A stretch of 64,000 bases of DNA from Trichoplax sp. H2 (GCA_003344405.1 NOWV01000002.1:124001-188000); one strand, 5' to 3'; counted from the first letter of the stretch, positions 1 to 22,100 are shown. Numbers and translations: made by a program. The notes: a model not told the origin generated them from the sequence alone.

Positions 1-7515
<7,515 letters not shown>

Positions 7516-8130
7516 AAGTGAAGAAAATATCTTTGCTTATTGATCAAAAGTTATGATTTACCCCTAATAATTATTTATAATTTTAGCATGGATGAGAGAA
7601 TTAAACTGGGTAAGATTTTGTGACTACATGTGTACAATTTTTACTTTAACATGAACTTAGCCCATATTTTAGCTAATGCTAACTCTTGACCCAATTATTA
7701 TCATCATCGTATGTAATATGATATGCATTTTAGTTCAACGAATGTGTATGATACTTTTTAAGTAGGTAATAAAATATTAATCGTTTTAGCTAGTTTGTAA
7801 TGTTCAAATAGCGACTAATTTATTAATTCGTACAAAATACACTGATCGATATTCTAGAAGTATTTCATTGCTATTAGTTTCTTTTTGTATTGGTGTCTCA
7901 TTTTGGATATGCTAACTCGAAATTACGTAGATGATACTGTTAGCGTTTATTGTACAAACATACTGTATTTACGGTTTCTAACGTTGAATGAAACAAATTG
8001 TGCAGCAACCGATACCTATTTGATTTGCAGTTCGAAAAAGCGCCTTATTGTGCGATTTGTGTACCCTGTGGTACCGTAAGTGAGGGAATATCCCTCAATT
8101 AAAATTGTTTAATCTTCGACATTGGAATCT

Positions 8131-8149
8131 ATTATTATTATTATTATTA
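8131..8149. repeat. ATT microsatellite
   Basis: About six uninterrupted ATT units. A related impure AAT tract lies at 8341-8372. Confidence 0.8.
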
Positions 8150-8340
8150 CTAGTCTGCTTATAATTATGTAACAGTTGTGTAGCATTCGCAATTTGCAAA
8201 CTGAAATGAAATCGACGTATTGGACAAAAACATGAAAACTGTTGATATAAATATTATGCCGTTATTGTGTCAAGTTGCTTGATGTAATTATTCTTAGTAT
8301 CTAATTTATTGGCTTATGAATGAAAGAAACCTTTGACTTT

Positions 8341-8346
8341 AATAAA
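8341..8346 (+). terminator. Candidate poly(A) signal for the CHD gene
   Basis: A canonical AATAAA followed within about 30 bases by a GT/T-rich stretch (GGTTAGTGTTTT). An earlier AATAAA at 7768 is an alternative and would give a 3' UTR of about 270 bases instead of 850. Confidence 0.35.
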
Positions 8347-9562
8347 TAATCATAATAATAATAATTATAATGGTTAGTGTTTTAAAATTTATTCGTTATT
8401 TCATTTGAAAGTTGAGTGATATTTTGTATTTAAAGTGGGTCTGGCGTGCTAAAGTAGCACTTGACGCAATATTCGATTCAGGAAATATCATTCTTAGTAA
8501 AGGTATCATCATAGCTTCATCATATACATATCAATAAAACTTAATTCAAAATCGTCCTTCGATTACGATTTTTTACTCCTAAAAGTAAAATGCGGCTAAT
8601 TCAAGTATTAATTATCAGATTAATGCCACAAATTATTATTTAATATTTTAAAATATGTATACGGTCATTCACATGATGCTACCTAGAATAGCAAATGTTA
8701 CCAGCGTATTACAGTAAAAACTAATGAAGTTAAGGATTTGCATTCGCATATTTTTAACTAAGGCTAACGTGTTAGGATAGCTTTCACAGAAGAAATGGTG
8801 AATATTCTTGAAGTTTATTGTAGCACTTTATTTTAAAAACACTCCATGTCTACTCCAAGATAGTATAGTATAATGCAAGTATATTAATAAATAAATGACA
8901 TAAAAAGTGCAATCAAAATTTTACGTTTTATTTGTCCTTTAGTCCTATTTCATCTTACACAATATTAACATATTTGTCAATAGAGATAAAATAATTACAA
9001 AATCTATTATTCCAGATTTAGCTAGTTCTAAAAGGTCAAATATAAATACAAAAGGGTAAAGAAAATCTACTGAAAATAACTGTGATTCCAATGTAGGAAT
9101 TTCAATTAAATTTTGATTACTATTTATCTAAAATATCACAAACCTAATCCATAAGCCTACGGTCTTGCTTTCTCATCCAATTGCAATGTTTACGTACGAT
9201 AATTTTATGATAGATACAGTATAAAATGAGCTTCCACAATAGACAAATATGAAATAATAATGTCCGATATATTATAGGCTAAATACTGCAGTAGATAAAA
9301 AAATCACTTACTGGAACAAATTAAAATCACAGTTATCATAACAATTGTATTAGAAGCGTACAGTAAATAAAGTTTTTGCTATTATAAACAGCCTTAACAA
9401 CGACTACAAATATTACTATACGAACATCAATTAAGATCTTATTCTCTTACAAGTAATATTAATTTAGATTTAGCTTACTATTATCATAGAGATATTATCG
9501 TGGAATAGTAATGGACATATTACTTTAAAATAAAATACTTTAAATTAACCTAGACCATTGTA

Positions 9563-11242
9563 TTACATTGGACCCATTCTCGAATAAATTTGAGGAGCAG
9601 ATGTGCAAAGGCCACCACTGTAACGTTGCATATCGTAGATATCACGATAACTATTAGAATGATTTTGTGTCTGATTAGTACTTCCTGTAGCAACAGCTGG
9701 TGATTGCCAATATGATGGTATAAGATGTTGTTGTTGTTGCTGCTGTTGTTGTGATTGCTGTTGTTGTTGCGATTCATCATGCTTGGTTACAACTGGATTT
9801 GTATTATGAGCTTCGAGAAATTGGCCGGAAACAGCAGCTGGAGCAGTACAAAGTTGTCCAGGTGATACGACAGCAATACCGCTTGGATAGGATAAAGTGC
9901 CAGCTGTATAATAATGATTGCCAGTTCCACCAGGCCATTTATTGACGGGGTAATCAACAAAGGGATAATTAACAATTCTTTGCATGTTATTTTTACCACT
10001 AGCAGTATTGGGGCTTGATCTGGCTGAATTTGATGATCCCAAAGTTCCTACTGAAGCACTACCTGTTGAATTGATATCGGCAACCGAAGTATGCGGTATA
10101 CTGCTATTCTCATGGCTCGATTGATCATGGCCGTCGTTCTCAATTTTACATTTACTTGGATGATCTTTTTGATTAATTAATGATGTTAGGGTGTGATGCG
10201 ATTGGTCGTGGAGTGTTGATGGTAGTGGAGACGATGACTGATTAACATCATTATTGACTGCTGTTGTTTCACCTATTTCAGCTTTAGGCAAACTTCGTGT
10301 AGAAGATGATGAAGAAGATGGTTGAACATCTAATAATTTACTATTACTATCATGATGATTCTTATCCGATACTTTACCTTTATGATCGCTTGCTAAACAA
10401 TCATTTGATAATTTATTATTGACGTCTTGCTGTTGTTGCTGATGGTGGTGTTGATGATGCTGATGATGATATGATTGCTGCTGTAGTTCGCTACTGCTAT
10501 TGTTAGTATTGCTAGTGCTGCTACTTGAAGAATTTCTCTTGAAACGTTTACGTCGCCGTAGAAAACTTCCATTTTCAAACATATTTTCACTATCTGGATG
10601 CAATGTCCAGTAGTTGCCCTTTTTCGGTCGCTTTTCACCTTCTTCACGTGGTACCTTAACAAAGCATTCATTTAAGCTTAAATTATGCCTAATACTATTT
10701 TGCCATCCTTGCTTATTTTGTCTGTAGTAAGGAAAATGGTCCATGATAAATTGATAAATACCATTTAAGGTAATTTTGCGATCATGCTTGCTCTTAATAG
10801 CCATAGCAATTAATGCAATATAGGAATAAGCTGGTTTAACTGCATTATCTTTAGTCGTGCTAGGTGCAGCAATAGCAGTTCCAGTAGCAGGGTTAGTCAT
10901 TGCTGTTGAATAGCGTTGGCTAACAGCACCAGGAGTTGAATAAAATTGCGCTCCAGTATGACTTGACATTAAAGAAACTGAATGGTCCTTAGCAGCAACG
11001 GCAACAGGTACCGCAGCAACATTAGGATATTGATCGCCGCTAGCATGTGATGGCATCATCTGTAACGAAAGATGTGGTGGAGCAATCGTCGGATAAGGAT
11101 GGCCAGCTCTATAAACTTCATAACTACTGTAATTATTATCAGGAGCATACACGGAATGTGTAGTGCCAGGATGTGGCGTAATTAAATCGTTGGTAGGTGT
11201 TAAATTCTTTTGACCATTGGCATTATAGGCATTCATATCCAT
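9563..11242 (-). CDS. Forkhead transcription factor, FoxC-like, single exon
   Basis: Nuclear DNA-binding protein of 559 residues. The forkhead domain is at about residues 136-237: [31 protein letters not shown], the recognition helix [19 protein letters not shown] and wing 2 [16 protein letters not shown]. The combination NGIYQFIM plus NKQGWQNS plus [11 protein letters not shown] is typical of FoxC; FoxL1 or FoxE affinity is less likely. Wing 1 is odd: [14 protein letters not shown] replaces the usual short PGKGxYW loop and is about two residues longer. Flanks are low complexity: Tyr/Pro/Ala-rich N-terminus, Ser/Asn/His/Gln-rich middle, a poly-Gln block near the C-terminus. I see no clear Engrailed-type (eh1) repressor motif. 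The start is fixed by an in-frame TGA six codons upstream; a second Met follows two codons later. No intron, unlike the other two Fox genes here. Confidence 0.9.
   Translation of the reverse strand: MDMNAYNANGQKNLTPTNDLITPHPGTTHSVYAPDNNYSSYEVYRAGHPYPTIAPPHLSLQMMPSHASGDQYPNVAAVPVAVAAKDHSVSLMSSHTGAQFYSTPGAVSQRYSTAMTNPATGTAIAAPSTTKDNAVKPAYSYIALIAMAIKSKHDRKITLNGIYQFIMDHFPYYRQNKQGWQNSIRHNLSLNECFVKVPREEGEKRPKKGNYWTLHPDSENMFENGSFLRRRKRFKRNSSSSSTSNTNNSSSELQQQSYHHQHHQHHHQQQQQDVNNKLSNDCLASDHKGKVSDKNHHDSNSKLLDVQPSSSSSSTRSLPKAEIGETTAVNNDVNQSSSPLPSTLHDQSHHTLTSLINQKDHPSKCKIENDGHDQSSHENSSIPHTSVADINSTGSASVGTLGSSNSARSSPNTASGKNNMQRIVNYPFVDYPVNKWPGGTGNHYYTAGTLSYPSGIAVVSPGQLCTAPAAVSGQFLEAHNTNPVVTKHDESQQQQQSQQQQQQQQHLIPSYWQSPAVATGSTNQTQNHSNSYRDIYDMQRYSGGLCTSAPQIYSRMGPM
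9727..9772 (-). repeat. Poly-glutamine coding repeat in the FoxC-like gene
   Basis: CAA/CAG triplets encode two glutamine blocks split by Ser residues, near residue 490-510 of the protein. Triplet tracts of this kind are length-variable in populations. Confidence 0.85.
10429..10485 (-). repeat. His/Gln-rich triplet repeat in the FoxC-like gene
   Basis: CAT/CAC/CAA/CAG triplets encode a mixed His-Gln tract ([20 protein letters not shown]) just after the forkhead domain. It is probably disordered and length-variable. Confidence 0.8.
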
Positions 11243-14200
11243 ACAAGCGCAAATCTTTCAATATTAATAAAAGATGGTTACTGTATAGAAACAAACGAAA
11301 AAAAAAATAAAATAAAATTAAGACAGTAATCAGATTAAAATGAAGTGGGTAATTGCTATGTTACTATTGGGATAACTAATGGTTAGTTGATCTACTCAAT
11401 ATTACCGTCTGAAATCGATTCCATCAAGAAAGCAAAAAAAGATTGTCATAATCTTAAAAACTTGTTATCAGTTTAGATGCGTAATTCTTTAAACATACTA
11501 TCATTGATCAGCACGAATTGTAATATATCTATGCCATCAGCTAATCGAGCTAGATGAAGTGTCTGTTAATACCACTAGAATCATTGGATCATATTCAAAA
11601 GATTAGAAATACTCAGCACTTTTCATCCATATCAATTAGCTTTTCGATGTACTTATACATATGGTATTATATGGTAATAAGTACATACTGAGATGACAGT
11701 CATAAAATTAGTTGATTTTATCATCAATATTTAATTATCCTAAATTTCAATTTATGTACTATATGCAAAATGTTATACTATTTTCAGTACGATTAAAATA
11801 TCGGCTAATTGTGGTAAAACTGCAGTAAAAATTTTAATATTCCTACGGTATATAGTCTACCTATGAGGCGCTTCCGATATACTGTAGTTTAATATAATAT
11901 AGTAGCTTTCTATAATCATTATTTAATCATCAGAATTTAGGTCAGTATGATCTATCTACAGTACATTTTCAATGAAATTTAGTGTAATAGCCTTCTAGAA
12001 CAGTTAATGTTGAGAAAACGCTCAATTGCAGTTTAATTTCAAATTTTTAACACTGTATATTCCATTTATAATAACTCTTCTACTGACTCTAAAAAAGATA
12101 AAAGATAATTAATTTACAGTAAAGATAGCCAGGAATTTCTGTCAATTACTACAGTAATCATCTTGTTTAGTAGTGGAACTATTAATCCACTATGACTTTC
12201 ACCTTTAAAGCGAATTACTGAATATCATGACTCATCTATTCTTCTTCACTCTTAATGTTACTATTAAATTTTGAATTGAAAAACTTAATTATTCAGTATT
12301 TCGGTATCGACTAACGTACTCAATTGTTAAGGTTACAACGCTACTATTTTATAAATGTACTCGGTAAATGAGCTTAAAGGGATCATTTTCAGTTTTGCAG
12401 GTATAGTAATCATAATTAATTAGTCAATTAGAGTAGCCTTTGATCGTATATTAAATGAACAATGCTACTAATTGTTAAAAAATATGTCGATAAAAATTAG
12501 CTATTTAATTTAAACTTTTCTAATTGTATATACAAATTATCGCAATATCTACCGTAAATCAAAACAGTTGTCGCTCACATTTAGACATGATTAAATTCAC
12601 CAGCCACTTGGAAGGGACTAGAATATAAATTCATTTTTTTTCGCTCTACTTTTTCCAACTGTAACGCATTTTTAGGCGCAAATTTCCACTTTTACCGTCA
12701 ACCAAGTAACGTACAATAACTCAGCGATCACTAGAAGTAACAATTTGAACTTTGATATGACGATGTACTACGGTATGACCAATATGTTTGGTAAATAATT
12801 ATTTCAATCTCACGTTATAGATCTAGCGGCAGAAAATTAAAGTGACCCTTGAAAAATTAAATACAATGATACCTAGCTTAAGTAATGCTAGGATTATTAT
12901 TAACAATTAATTATCACTACTACCGGGATTTCAACGTGACTACAATAAAGTTTATGTTAAGACCTTCCTGTAGGTGTATTCTACGAAGTCCTATAACTTC
13001 TACATCATCAAGTTATAAATAAACTTCTAGGTACACAATTTATTGGCTACCTATTAGCAAATTGTCTTGAATGAAATAAAGAATTTAATTATAAAGTAGA
13101 CAATTGAATATATTTGCAATTATCATCAATATTGATTGTCTTGATTAATCGATTTGGTATTGCAGCAATATTGAAAATAAAAATGGTCAATAATTTCAAT
13201 GATAATAATAATTGTCAATATGAGTGAATATTATCAACTTATTAAGTTATTTTACTAGAGATTATCGTTGATATACAATTGTTATTCTGTAGCAAAAGAT
13301 ATACCTGAATTACATGTATAAGGAGAAAAAATAAAACATGCTTTTTTGAGTAGAATAAAAACATTCTCAATTCAACGTTGTTATAATGTCAATGTTGTTG
13401 GATACCGTATAATTAATATTTTGAATCATACTTACATTCAATGAGAACAATTACAAGAGATGAAACGATTTGATGGCTTTCAAGATAGAGAATATTCAAC
13501 TTCAGCCGTATATGTTATCGAATAAGTGAAGTGATCCAAGCTATAGCGATCGTTGAAATAGACTTTTATTAATAGAGGGTGATTTAATAATCTACAGCGA
13601 TGTCACAAACTGGCTAGATTATTGACTGAAAAAAAATCAATTGATTTTTAAATATATGACTATATACGACTTTAATTTTTAACTTAATATTGGCCTGTAG
13701 AAGCAGGTGGTAAAATTGTTTATTTTTATTACCCTTGAATGACTTCACCTCAAGCAGATATGTCAAAAATAGGATCGGACACGAAGAGATTTCGTCATCA
13801 TCATCCACGGGGGGCCTAGTCTTCAAGACTTGGCGCTGACGTAAATACAGCCTAAATAAATAAAATCGGAAATCACGATTAGATGGGCAAGAGAATAAAA
13901 ATGGTTACCAACAAGCATTAGATTACAAGCCTTCCATAGATGTGCTGGGAATTGATGTTAAAAGATCTTAATAACGATATCAGTCCTATACACTCATGAA
14001 TCCTTTGGCCATGATTTCCTATTCTATATAAGCGGAAATTTTACGCTGATTTATATTGCTGGCTGAGAATTAGACTATTGAATATTTCTATAATCATAAT
14101 TAGAACATCACTTGTTCCGTAAAATATTATTATAACCAATACATAGATAGTCGATAATACCGTACTAGTAGCAAAATTTTTCAAGTCTACTGTAGATTGC

Positions 14201-15501
14201 TATTAGAAACAGTATTTCGTTAATAAATTTAATACCCGATTTTATAGTATTTATATACCGCCTTCATAACCATTACTGTACCCTACTTCTATACTAGATC
14301 TAATTACTGTGATAAAAGGCTGTAGCCTATTAAATTAGGTACGGTAATGACTAATCGTCTGCTAGGCTACTGAAAAATAAAGCAAATACATAAAACGTGA
14401 TGTATACATGGTGTCTGGTAACAACTCGGCTGATCATTAGTTGTTACAGTGATGTATGTTATTGTAGTCATCACTAGCTGAAATATTCTTCATGATGATG
14501 TATAGGAACAATTTCAGGAAATAATAACAGCATGACAGTCATAAGTTAACTGCATGATTTATTTTAACTAGTATCGTACAGACAACTTTAGACTTCCCCT
14601 CATTAAGGCATGACTCATTACCGGTATTCAATTGAATTCTAATCACAGTACTCCTACCTTCCCGTTTTCTGATCCTTGATTAACCGCTAGTAGAATTCTA
14701 TCATCTCTATCGGCTAAGAAATAGAGAAATAATTCATTATGACTACTGCAATGATTTCATTCTATGCGGACTGAATAGTAATGCTAAACGAAAGAAACTA
14801 CGTGTATAGACTCAAGTTAAACTTGGATTTATGACATTATCCAATATTCAATTGATCTATGCATATTCATTTTATTACGTCATGTTAACTAAGTTTCTAA
14901 TTGCTACCAGTTATATCATAATGCCATTGATCAAATAGATACCTTTGCATCTCTATCTGCCTTAAAATGGCTAGGATCTGAAGTTCAAAATACGAGGCAT
15001 CTATCCTAGTTGAAAGTAATGTATATGCCCTCTTATGGTCAAAAGACAAATACGTAGACTTTAATCTTAAAATACTGTAAAACGCGCTTTATCCATGAGC
15101 AATTCCATTTTAATGAATCTCTCGCTCATACCTGCATAATATTGATGTCGCTGATCCATTTAGCTGAGAGTAATGGCAATCTCCCATTGTACGTAAAATA
15201 AGGAAGTTTTTAGGCGTTAACTTTAAAATGAAAATCGCCTAAACTATCATTGATCCCATTTTAACAAGTAATTCTTCTGTACTTATAATATGCAGTCTTG
15301 ATTGTCATAGTCTTCAAATTAAGCGTTGATGGGCTTAATAAGCAGGATATTGATCTCTAATAGTATAATCAATCCTATTGACAGATTCTAACTCAAGTTC
15401 GTATCGGCAATCATCTGAAGCATGGACTAGTAGGTGCTGATACAATATTTAATCGTTCATGTCTTAAGCAGTGAGCATAATTCTATCTACTTAAATTTTA
15501 A

Positions 15502-15890
15502 CCATATTTTCTGCAAAGTGGTGTAAGTATACCATAATCATCTAGCGATATATGTGCAATAGATTTCATAACATTGAAGTCAAAATAAATGACAAGGGTT
15601 GTTTTTGAGTCAGCTTTTCACCTATTTCTGATCATGGGCGTCAATTTAATTCAGTAATGATGTAATTAATTTCTGAAAGAAATCAAATTTTGATCATATT
15701 TTCTACATCGCACTGCGAGTATATAATATAATTAGCTAGCCATATTACGTAATTCATAGCTTTCATAAATTTTTAGCATAAAAAAATTTACAAGTGTTGG
15801 ACACAGTTTTCAAATAGTTGTGATTATGGGTGTTAATTTATTTTCATAATTATGTAATGAATACTTGAAAGATATTTGCCATTCTGCAAT
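15502..15890. repeat. Degenerate tandem duplication, unit about 191 bp
   Basis: Copy 1 starts near 15502 and copy 2 near 15693. Matching blocks in the same order: CATATTTTCTGCA/CATATTTTCTACA; the later ATGACAAG/TTTACAAG; and TGATCATGGGCGTCAATTTA versus TGATTATGGGTGTTAATTTA. Many substitutions and small indels separate the copies. There is no coding content. Confidence 0.65.
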
Positions 15891-17890
15891 AAATTATTAA
15901 ACTAAATCCCTGCCCCATAATATTGTATAGGCCATATGGCTATCCATTCATACCCATCTCTGAATAGACATGTAGAGCCATTTAATTATGATCACGTCAT
16001 TAATACTTATACGTACAGTAGCTGCAATCTTTGCATCATGCTTTGGCAAACAGCCCTGCTAATTATAACAGTCTTGAAGTATTCAATGAGTCTGCATGCT
16101 AATAAATCGTAGTAATCAAGTTATGCACTGCAGCAGCTATCGTTATGAAGTTCTAAAATCATCCAACGCAGTAGAATCAATTTTACATTCCTGATACCTA
16201 ATCGAATCGTACATTATCTACCACCGTCGATATACGTCGCAAATGGACCGATTTATCCTCATACATGATACCTAAAGAAGTACAGATATTTATTATCTTC
16301 TGTCTGAGCTAATAAATACAGTATAAGAGCTTATAAATTTTACTGTAACCGTACCTCTTATAAGTGTATTTGTAGCAAAGACTTAAAAATATTCCGACCG
16401 ACTGGTTAAGGTTTAGACTATTATACCCTTACAAAATCAACTCCTCAGTGACCTCTATAGCCAATAGAACTAGAGTCTGCAATCTAATTGATGGCCTTGT
16501 CAAAAAAGATACCTACATTCATTAAAAAAGAATATTATGTACATGCTTGTTGCATAAACAGTATTTTACCATTTATCATGTACTCTAGCTGCATAAACCT
16601 GTTGAAAGCAATACTATAGCGCATATTGATGTTATCAAAACATCAAGATTAACTTCTAAATCTCAGCTATAAAGAACATTCATCATGCACATAAGTGATG
16701 TTTTGCTGTTTTTCATTCATAATGTGCGTAAATTAAATATTTAATTGAATTATCAAGTTTATGTCTGACTAAAATCATTTACTCTTCAATTTATTCTATG
16801 CCGAAAGATTCTCAGATACGGCACACATTGGTTGCCTAGTATATACGCGCACAGATAACTCCTTATAATTTTTTATTTAAATTTCTAGCAGTAAAAGTGC
16901 TAAAATGCTGTAGTTCATAATACAACAATTAGAAAAATAAAATGATTTTACATAGTCTCGATATCCAGCAGGCATCATGATCTTTAGTAAGTTAGACCCT
17001 TGTCAATATTTATAGCCCCTCCAAAATATTTGAGAAGGCTTACTTTAATTTCGTTCTTCTACTGTAACCAATACTATCATTACTTTTTAGGCAGTTTGAT
17101 ATCAAGCGAGCCTAAAATTTACAATATGAAATACAGTCGTTGGACCTACTGCTAAAGGTCTAAAGCATGCATGATACAATTGCAAGATAATTAATTCTTC
17201 AGTTTACAGTTAATGTCATCCATAGAGATTCCTAACGGGAATATAACACGGTAATTGAATTACAGCATCAGAAATCTATTCAAAATTTTTAAATACTGTC
17301 TACCCAGGGAAAAGCTATTAGTCATTGCGATAGTAAAAATCATTCTTTCCTAAGCTTGCCAGATATTAATGGAAATGCATAAATATCAGGTTCAAGGTTC
17401 TTTTTGATTCCGACTCGCAATATGCGTACCCGCAAACAAGTCTTATGCAATTACTTAAAAACGTAAAAAAATTGAAAAACGGAAATGTCATTACTATAAA
17501 TAAAATTGTAAAGTTTCTATTTTAATAAATAATAAATGTAGTTATCATATTATTAGAAATATCAAAATAGCTCAATCTGCAGGATATACGCCTTCATACC
17601 GTATAGGTGGCATTTATGAGAAAATAAATACAAAATAGATATATACCCTTTACTATTAGTTGTTGATTGTATTAGGATGCAATAGCAGCAGCATTTCAAG
17701 AGAGTTTCCTGTTGCATGGGCGTAACTCATGGGCACTGAGTAAGTAAGTTAACTCATTGCAGACGAAACAAAGTAAATTAGATCCCAATACCAGGCGTCA
17801 ATAATTATAATCCATATATATATATATAGCATAGGTCGTAATAATTTTTAGAGACAACAAACATCAACCCATAGAGAAAATCTCAATTGA

Positions 17891-17945
17891 AGACTGAAAT
17901 ATTTTTTATAATAAGTACGAAATAACTATGAACATATTTCAGTCT
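17891..17945. repeat. Inverted repeat with 12-bp perfect arms
   Basis: AGACTGAAATAT at 17891-17902 is mirrored by ATATTTCAGTCT at 17934-17945, with a 31-base AT-rich loop. Function unknown; chance is possible in AT-rich DNA. Confidence 0.6.
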
Positions 17946-19090
17946 TTCATAATAAATTTTGAATATTAATAGAAAAAGTAGTGATAAAAAATAAAGAAAT
18001 ACCCATTTCTCCTATTCATTCCAAGGATAAAACGATAGGCTTTCAACGATAATAAATTATGGATAGCAGTTATAATGATTAACTGTATAGCCATTAAATA
18101 GATTTATTATACTTTAATTATTTTAAAATAACATCCATTTAAATTAATGGGAAACGTATAAGAAAAAAAATATTTATGTATAGAGGCATAATCATTCAAT
18201 AGCATCATTCTTCAATAAATTATTACATTAGATCAGAATACTACTTTGATGGCCTCATATTTTCTATATATCTAACGCGAGCAGAAGTTAAAAATATGGA
18301 CTAGAGTTCTTCTTTAAAATCTTTTTTGAATCTAAGACAAGTTGGAAACACAGTTTGATTCTATGCATTTGAAATATGCTTTAACAAATAGCAATAAGAG
18401 AAGTTTTTTTAGCTTTACTAAATCCACAGGTTGCAGACTACAGTAAGTTGATAGTTATTTTTATACGATAGCGAGTTCATTTGTTACCTTATCCATAACT
18501 TGGTAGAACGCTAAAGTTTACATGAAATTTTAGGCATTTATTGAGTAATCCTTGTACTGTATAACTAAATATATTCACTGCATCTAGAAGTCAATGCAGT
18601 TATACCATTTACAAATTAGCTTATAATTCTATGGTTTAATCTTCTTACACTTATGATAGTTATACACGCATCTGATAGAGATTTTGCCTTCCAGTTTTTA
18701 TAAATATTATCTGTCAGATTGGACCGCAACAGAATACTAATTAACTTAAACTATCATTTTCTAGAAGTAATCATTTAATTAGGATGAGTCAGAGAGGTTG
18801 GGCAAGCAAGGAACTATTTGAGTGGCCATTTTGAAATTTGCATACCTTATACCTGTCTTCTAGCTTATGTCATACATATGATAACCACGGTATATAGTCG
18901 ATATCAGGAAAACTAGTAGAGGTCTTTCCATCTTTGAATCTTATTAATAGTATTGAATTGCATTACATAGAAATATAATCTTACGATAGTAACTCCGGAA
19001 AGTCTACAGTTGGAATATTTAAATATTGCCTGGTTTAGGCGGGAAGAAATATGAGCTCTTAAGAACATGAATGAAAATATTTATTGTATG

Positions 19091-19108
19091 ACATAACGAT
19101 CGTTATGT
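19091..19108. repeat. Perfect 18-bp palindrome
   Basis: ACATAACGATCGTTATGT is fully self-complementary, without a spacer. It could be a site for a dimeric DNA-binding protein; no family is assigned. Confidence 0.6.
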
Positions 19109-22100
19109 TCCTCTGTTGTGTGCTAATATATAGCAAATGTGATATACATTAATACGCTATGAATTCCTAAACTTTTCTATTTATTATATAAATAGAGTTT
19201 AGCTCTAATGGTTCATGATCGTACTGATAATAAATTTGTATTTGTCACATCCATCTAGAGGATCAGGTATTAACAATGATGATACCTAATATTGTTTATA
19301 AACTCAACCCTCGCAGAAAGGCTAATACTGTAGCCGTTTTCCCTGACAAATTCTAGGATATATCGTACTTGGTAAACGCTTACCACCTTCAATTGAATAA
19401 AAATTATGTATTCATCGATTGCTGCATGGTCTATATCAGCAAGGAAAATGAAATAGGCAAATTTTAAACCATCAAGATATTCGTACGCGTATATTTAAAT
19501 TAGGTCGGTCTCTGTCGGGTAAGAATAATCGAGACATTTATGTCATATTAAAATATTTTTTATCGCTCAATTGAACATCGAGAATTAGTAGACTTAATAA
19601 ATACCAGCATAATGGCCAATATTGCTTATTAATGCACTCTGTGTTGGACTATCATAACAAATCGGTAGTCTTATTGCTTAACTTTTCTAATTAAGTAGGT
19701 GGTCGGGAAGGATCGCTGATTTAAATATATTTGCTTATCCATATTTTATCCTGAATTCTTATCCTGAATTAACAGCTCTCGCTCGGTCCTCATATAACAC
19801 ACCTTAACAGACAAATATCTAAATTCATAGCGACTGGATAATCTGTAAAGCCGAACATGACTAGTTATACCTTGCAAATACTCTATCACACACGGCTGGA
19901 TGCTATGCAATTACTGTCAAATCAGTAACGTATAAAATGCTCCATAGATATAGAAAGATTACAACATCATCATTGCAGCGACATCTTAATATCGTAATAA
20001 AAGTTATTATGACATTCCAGTAAAATTATTGTTAATGAGAAATAATCAATAATGTCTTAATAATTTTTTCCCCGCATGCTTTACATAATCATGATTACTG
20101 ATGTTGCTGTTGCCTTTAAAGCATTAGAATCAATATAAATATGACCTTTAGGAATAATAGATTGAGAAAGGACTTTGAAATTTAACCATGAAGAATCTAT
20201 TATTATTATAAAAATAAATAAAATGAATGCCTTTTTATTTCCGATAAATATTGATTTAATAGGTATTTTTACTGGAGCTATTTCAGGCCACTAAAACAAT
20301 AAACTGGATATGAGGAAGTGTATTAGTACTGTATATCGAAGCTTCAAATCCTGTTGGCAATTTTGAAATTTTTGTCGCATACGAGTTAAAAGTGCCATTG
20401 AAGATCTTGCGATCATAATTCTATATACTACTAAATACCATTCTTAGTATCAATCAGCACAATACTACACCGATATGACTAGAGTTTCCAGATTCAAGTT
20501 TTACAAGAAGTTTTAATTTGCTTATTTATTAATGACTGTATTTATTGACAAATTTAGTCATCCTTTATGGAATGAAAATAAGATGCTATTATAAATTCGT
20601 CAACTCTACGGTAGAATATAGTAAATTTGCTGTAAAACCTATCGATAAATGCAGCCTATGAACTTAATAATTAAGGTATATTCATTTTGTTTTCTTAGTT
20701 CTCGGTAATTTTTACCAAAGTTAATATGTAGGATTTTTATTTTTATTTCAGGAAATCACATCGCTAAAATCATCAACTCGACACGACACGCATTTCTAGT
20801 CTCAAATTTCTCGACAAATAATCTTTTCTCATCTTCTATCTATCTTTGTCAATTGAGTCGATTGCATAAAAAATTGCTTTCGAGCGGAATGAATTTATCC
20901 TTCTTCGCCCTATTCTATCCGTAATAATTCAGTTGGTTCCACGGAAATTCCTTTCAGTGTTGAATGCGTATCTATCCTAATTCCAGTGAAATGTCCAAAT
21001 AATTTAATTTCATGGAATTCTATTGAGCACCTGCTTATTTTAATTCCTGAGAAAGTCAATCCAATAGTGGCAAATAGCAAGGCTTAAAAATACAGTAAAT
21101 AAAGTATTTTGGGCTGGCTGACATGAAATAAATCATCACTCAGCTTGTAAGATATTACACCGTAGTAAAATAATATATGATCATAATAATTTATTCAGTT
21201 CACTATACAGCAGCTTAATACTTCTTAAATTATTTTTAAGGAGTACATTATACATATCAGCTTGGATAAAACTGGATAGAAACGACGATTTACTTTCAAG
21301 TTAGCTTTAAAAATGTCTGCTAGTCGCTAGATTAGCATTTCAATAGCAAATAAACTTATATCTTTTTCATATAATTTAGGGTAGTAAAATGCAGTACACA
21401 AAATGGCGACAACATATCGGGGTGCGGCCTAATTTAATTTTATTAGTCTTTAGTGCTGATTGGATCATTTATTTATTTTACAATCGGTCAAAATACCATT
21501 GGCATGCACCGTAAAAATCTATTAGAAAACACTCAGATCAAATCGATAGAAAATATCCTATTACTTTCCTACCAGTAGGCTGAGCAGCTAATAAAAATAG
21601 CAACGTCATATTTGTAGTAATTATAGTAATTCTACCTCGAAGCCTTTATTTATGCCTTTAATATTATGTACTAATAAATAAAATTTTAATTTAATCAACA
21701 CATTGTTTACTTCATTGCTTTCGTCAATAAAAAATTTATTAAACGTGACTTATTGGATTTTTGGAGACAGTAGTCCGACTGTGAAATAAACTTTGCCGTT
21801 TAGGATGAGCAATAACTAAATGGAGTACCAGTACCGAAAGTCTAGTAGAAATATTATTGTAGCTAGTTAGGAAGGTGCATTCTCAGAAATTTTACTTAAA
21901 TCACAAATGTAGTTTTTAACACTAGAAAATTTATTTTCATGCCACTAAGACCATTGCTATTGTTATTGTTATGATATTAATTTAATTTACGAGGTCCAAA
22001 AAATTTAAGGCTATTAATAAGAACAGGCGATAGCTTATTTGACAGCCTAAATGGAGGAATTATTTTATTCCCCAATATTTACTATTGTATCATATAGGCA

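Larger units (their letters stand above)
7516..9562. other. Intergenic region between convergent CHD and FoxC-like genes
   Basis: It holds the 3' UTRs of both neighbours and no credible gene; short ORFs here are not supported. Candidate poly(A) signals for CHD are AATAAA at 7768 and 8341. For FoxC a TTTATT (AATAAA on the minus strand) lies at 8927. The rest is AT-rich with ATT/AAT microsatellites. Confidence 0.6.

Noticed and set aside
9563-11242. FoxL1, FoxE or FoxD identity for the single-exon Fox gene
   Set aside because: The [11 protein letters not shown] ending alone fits these too, but [10 protein letters not shown] with [24 protein letters not shown] and MFENGSF fits FoxC best. A tree could change this.
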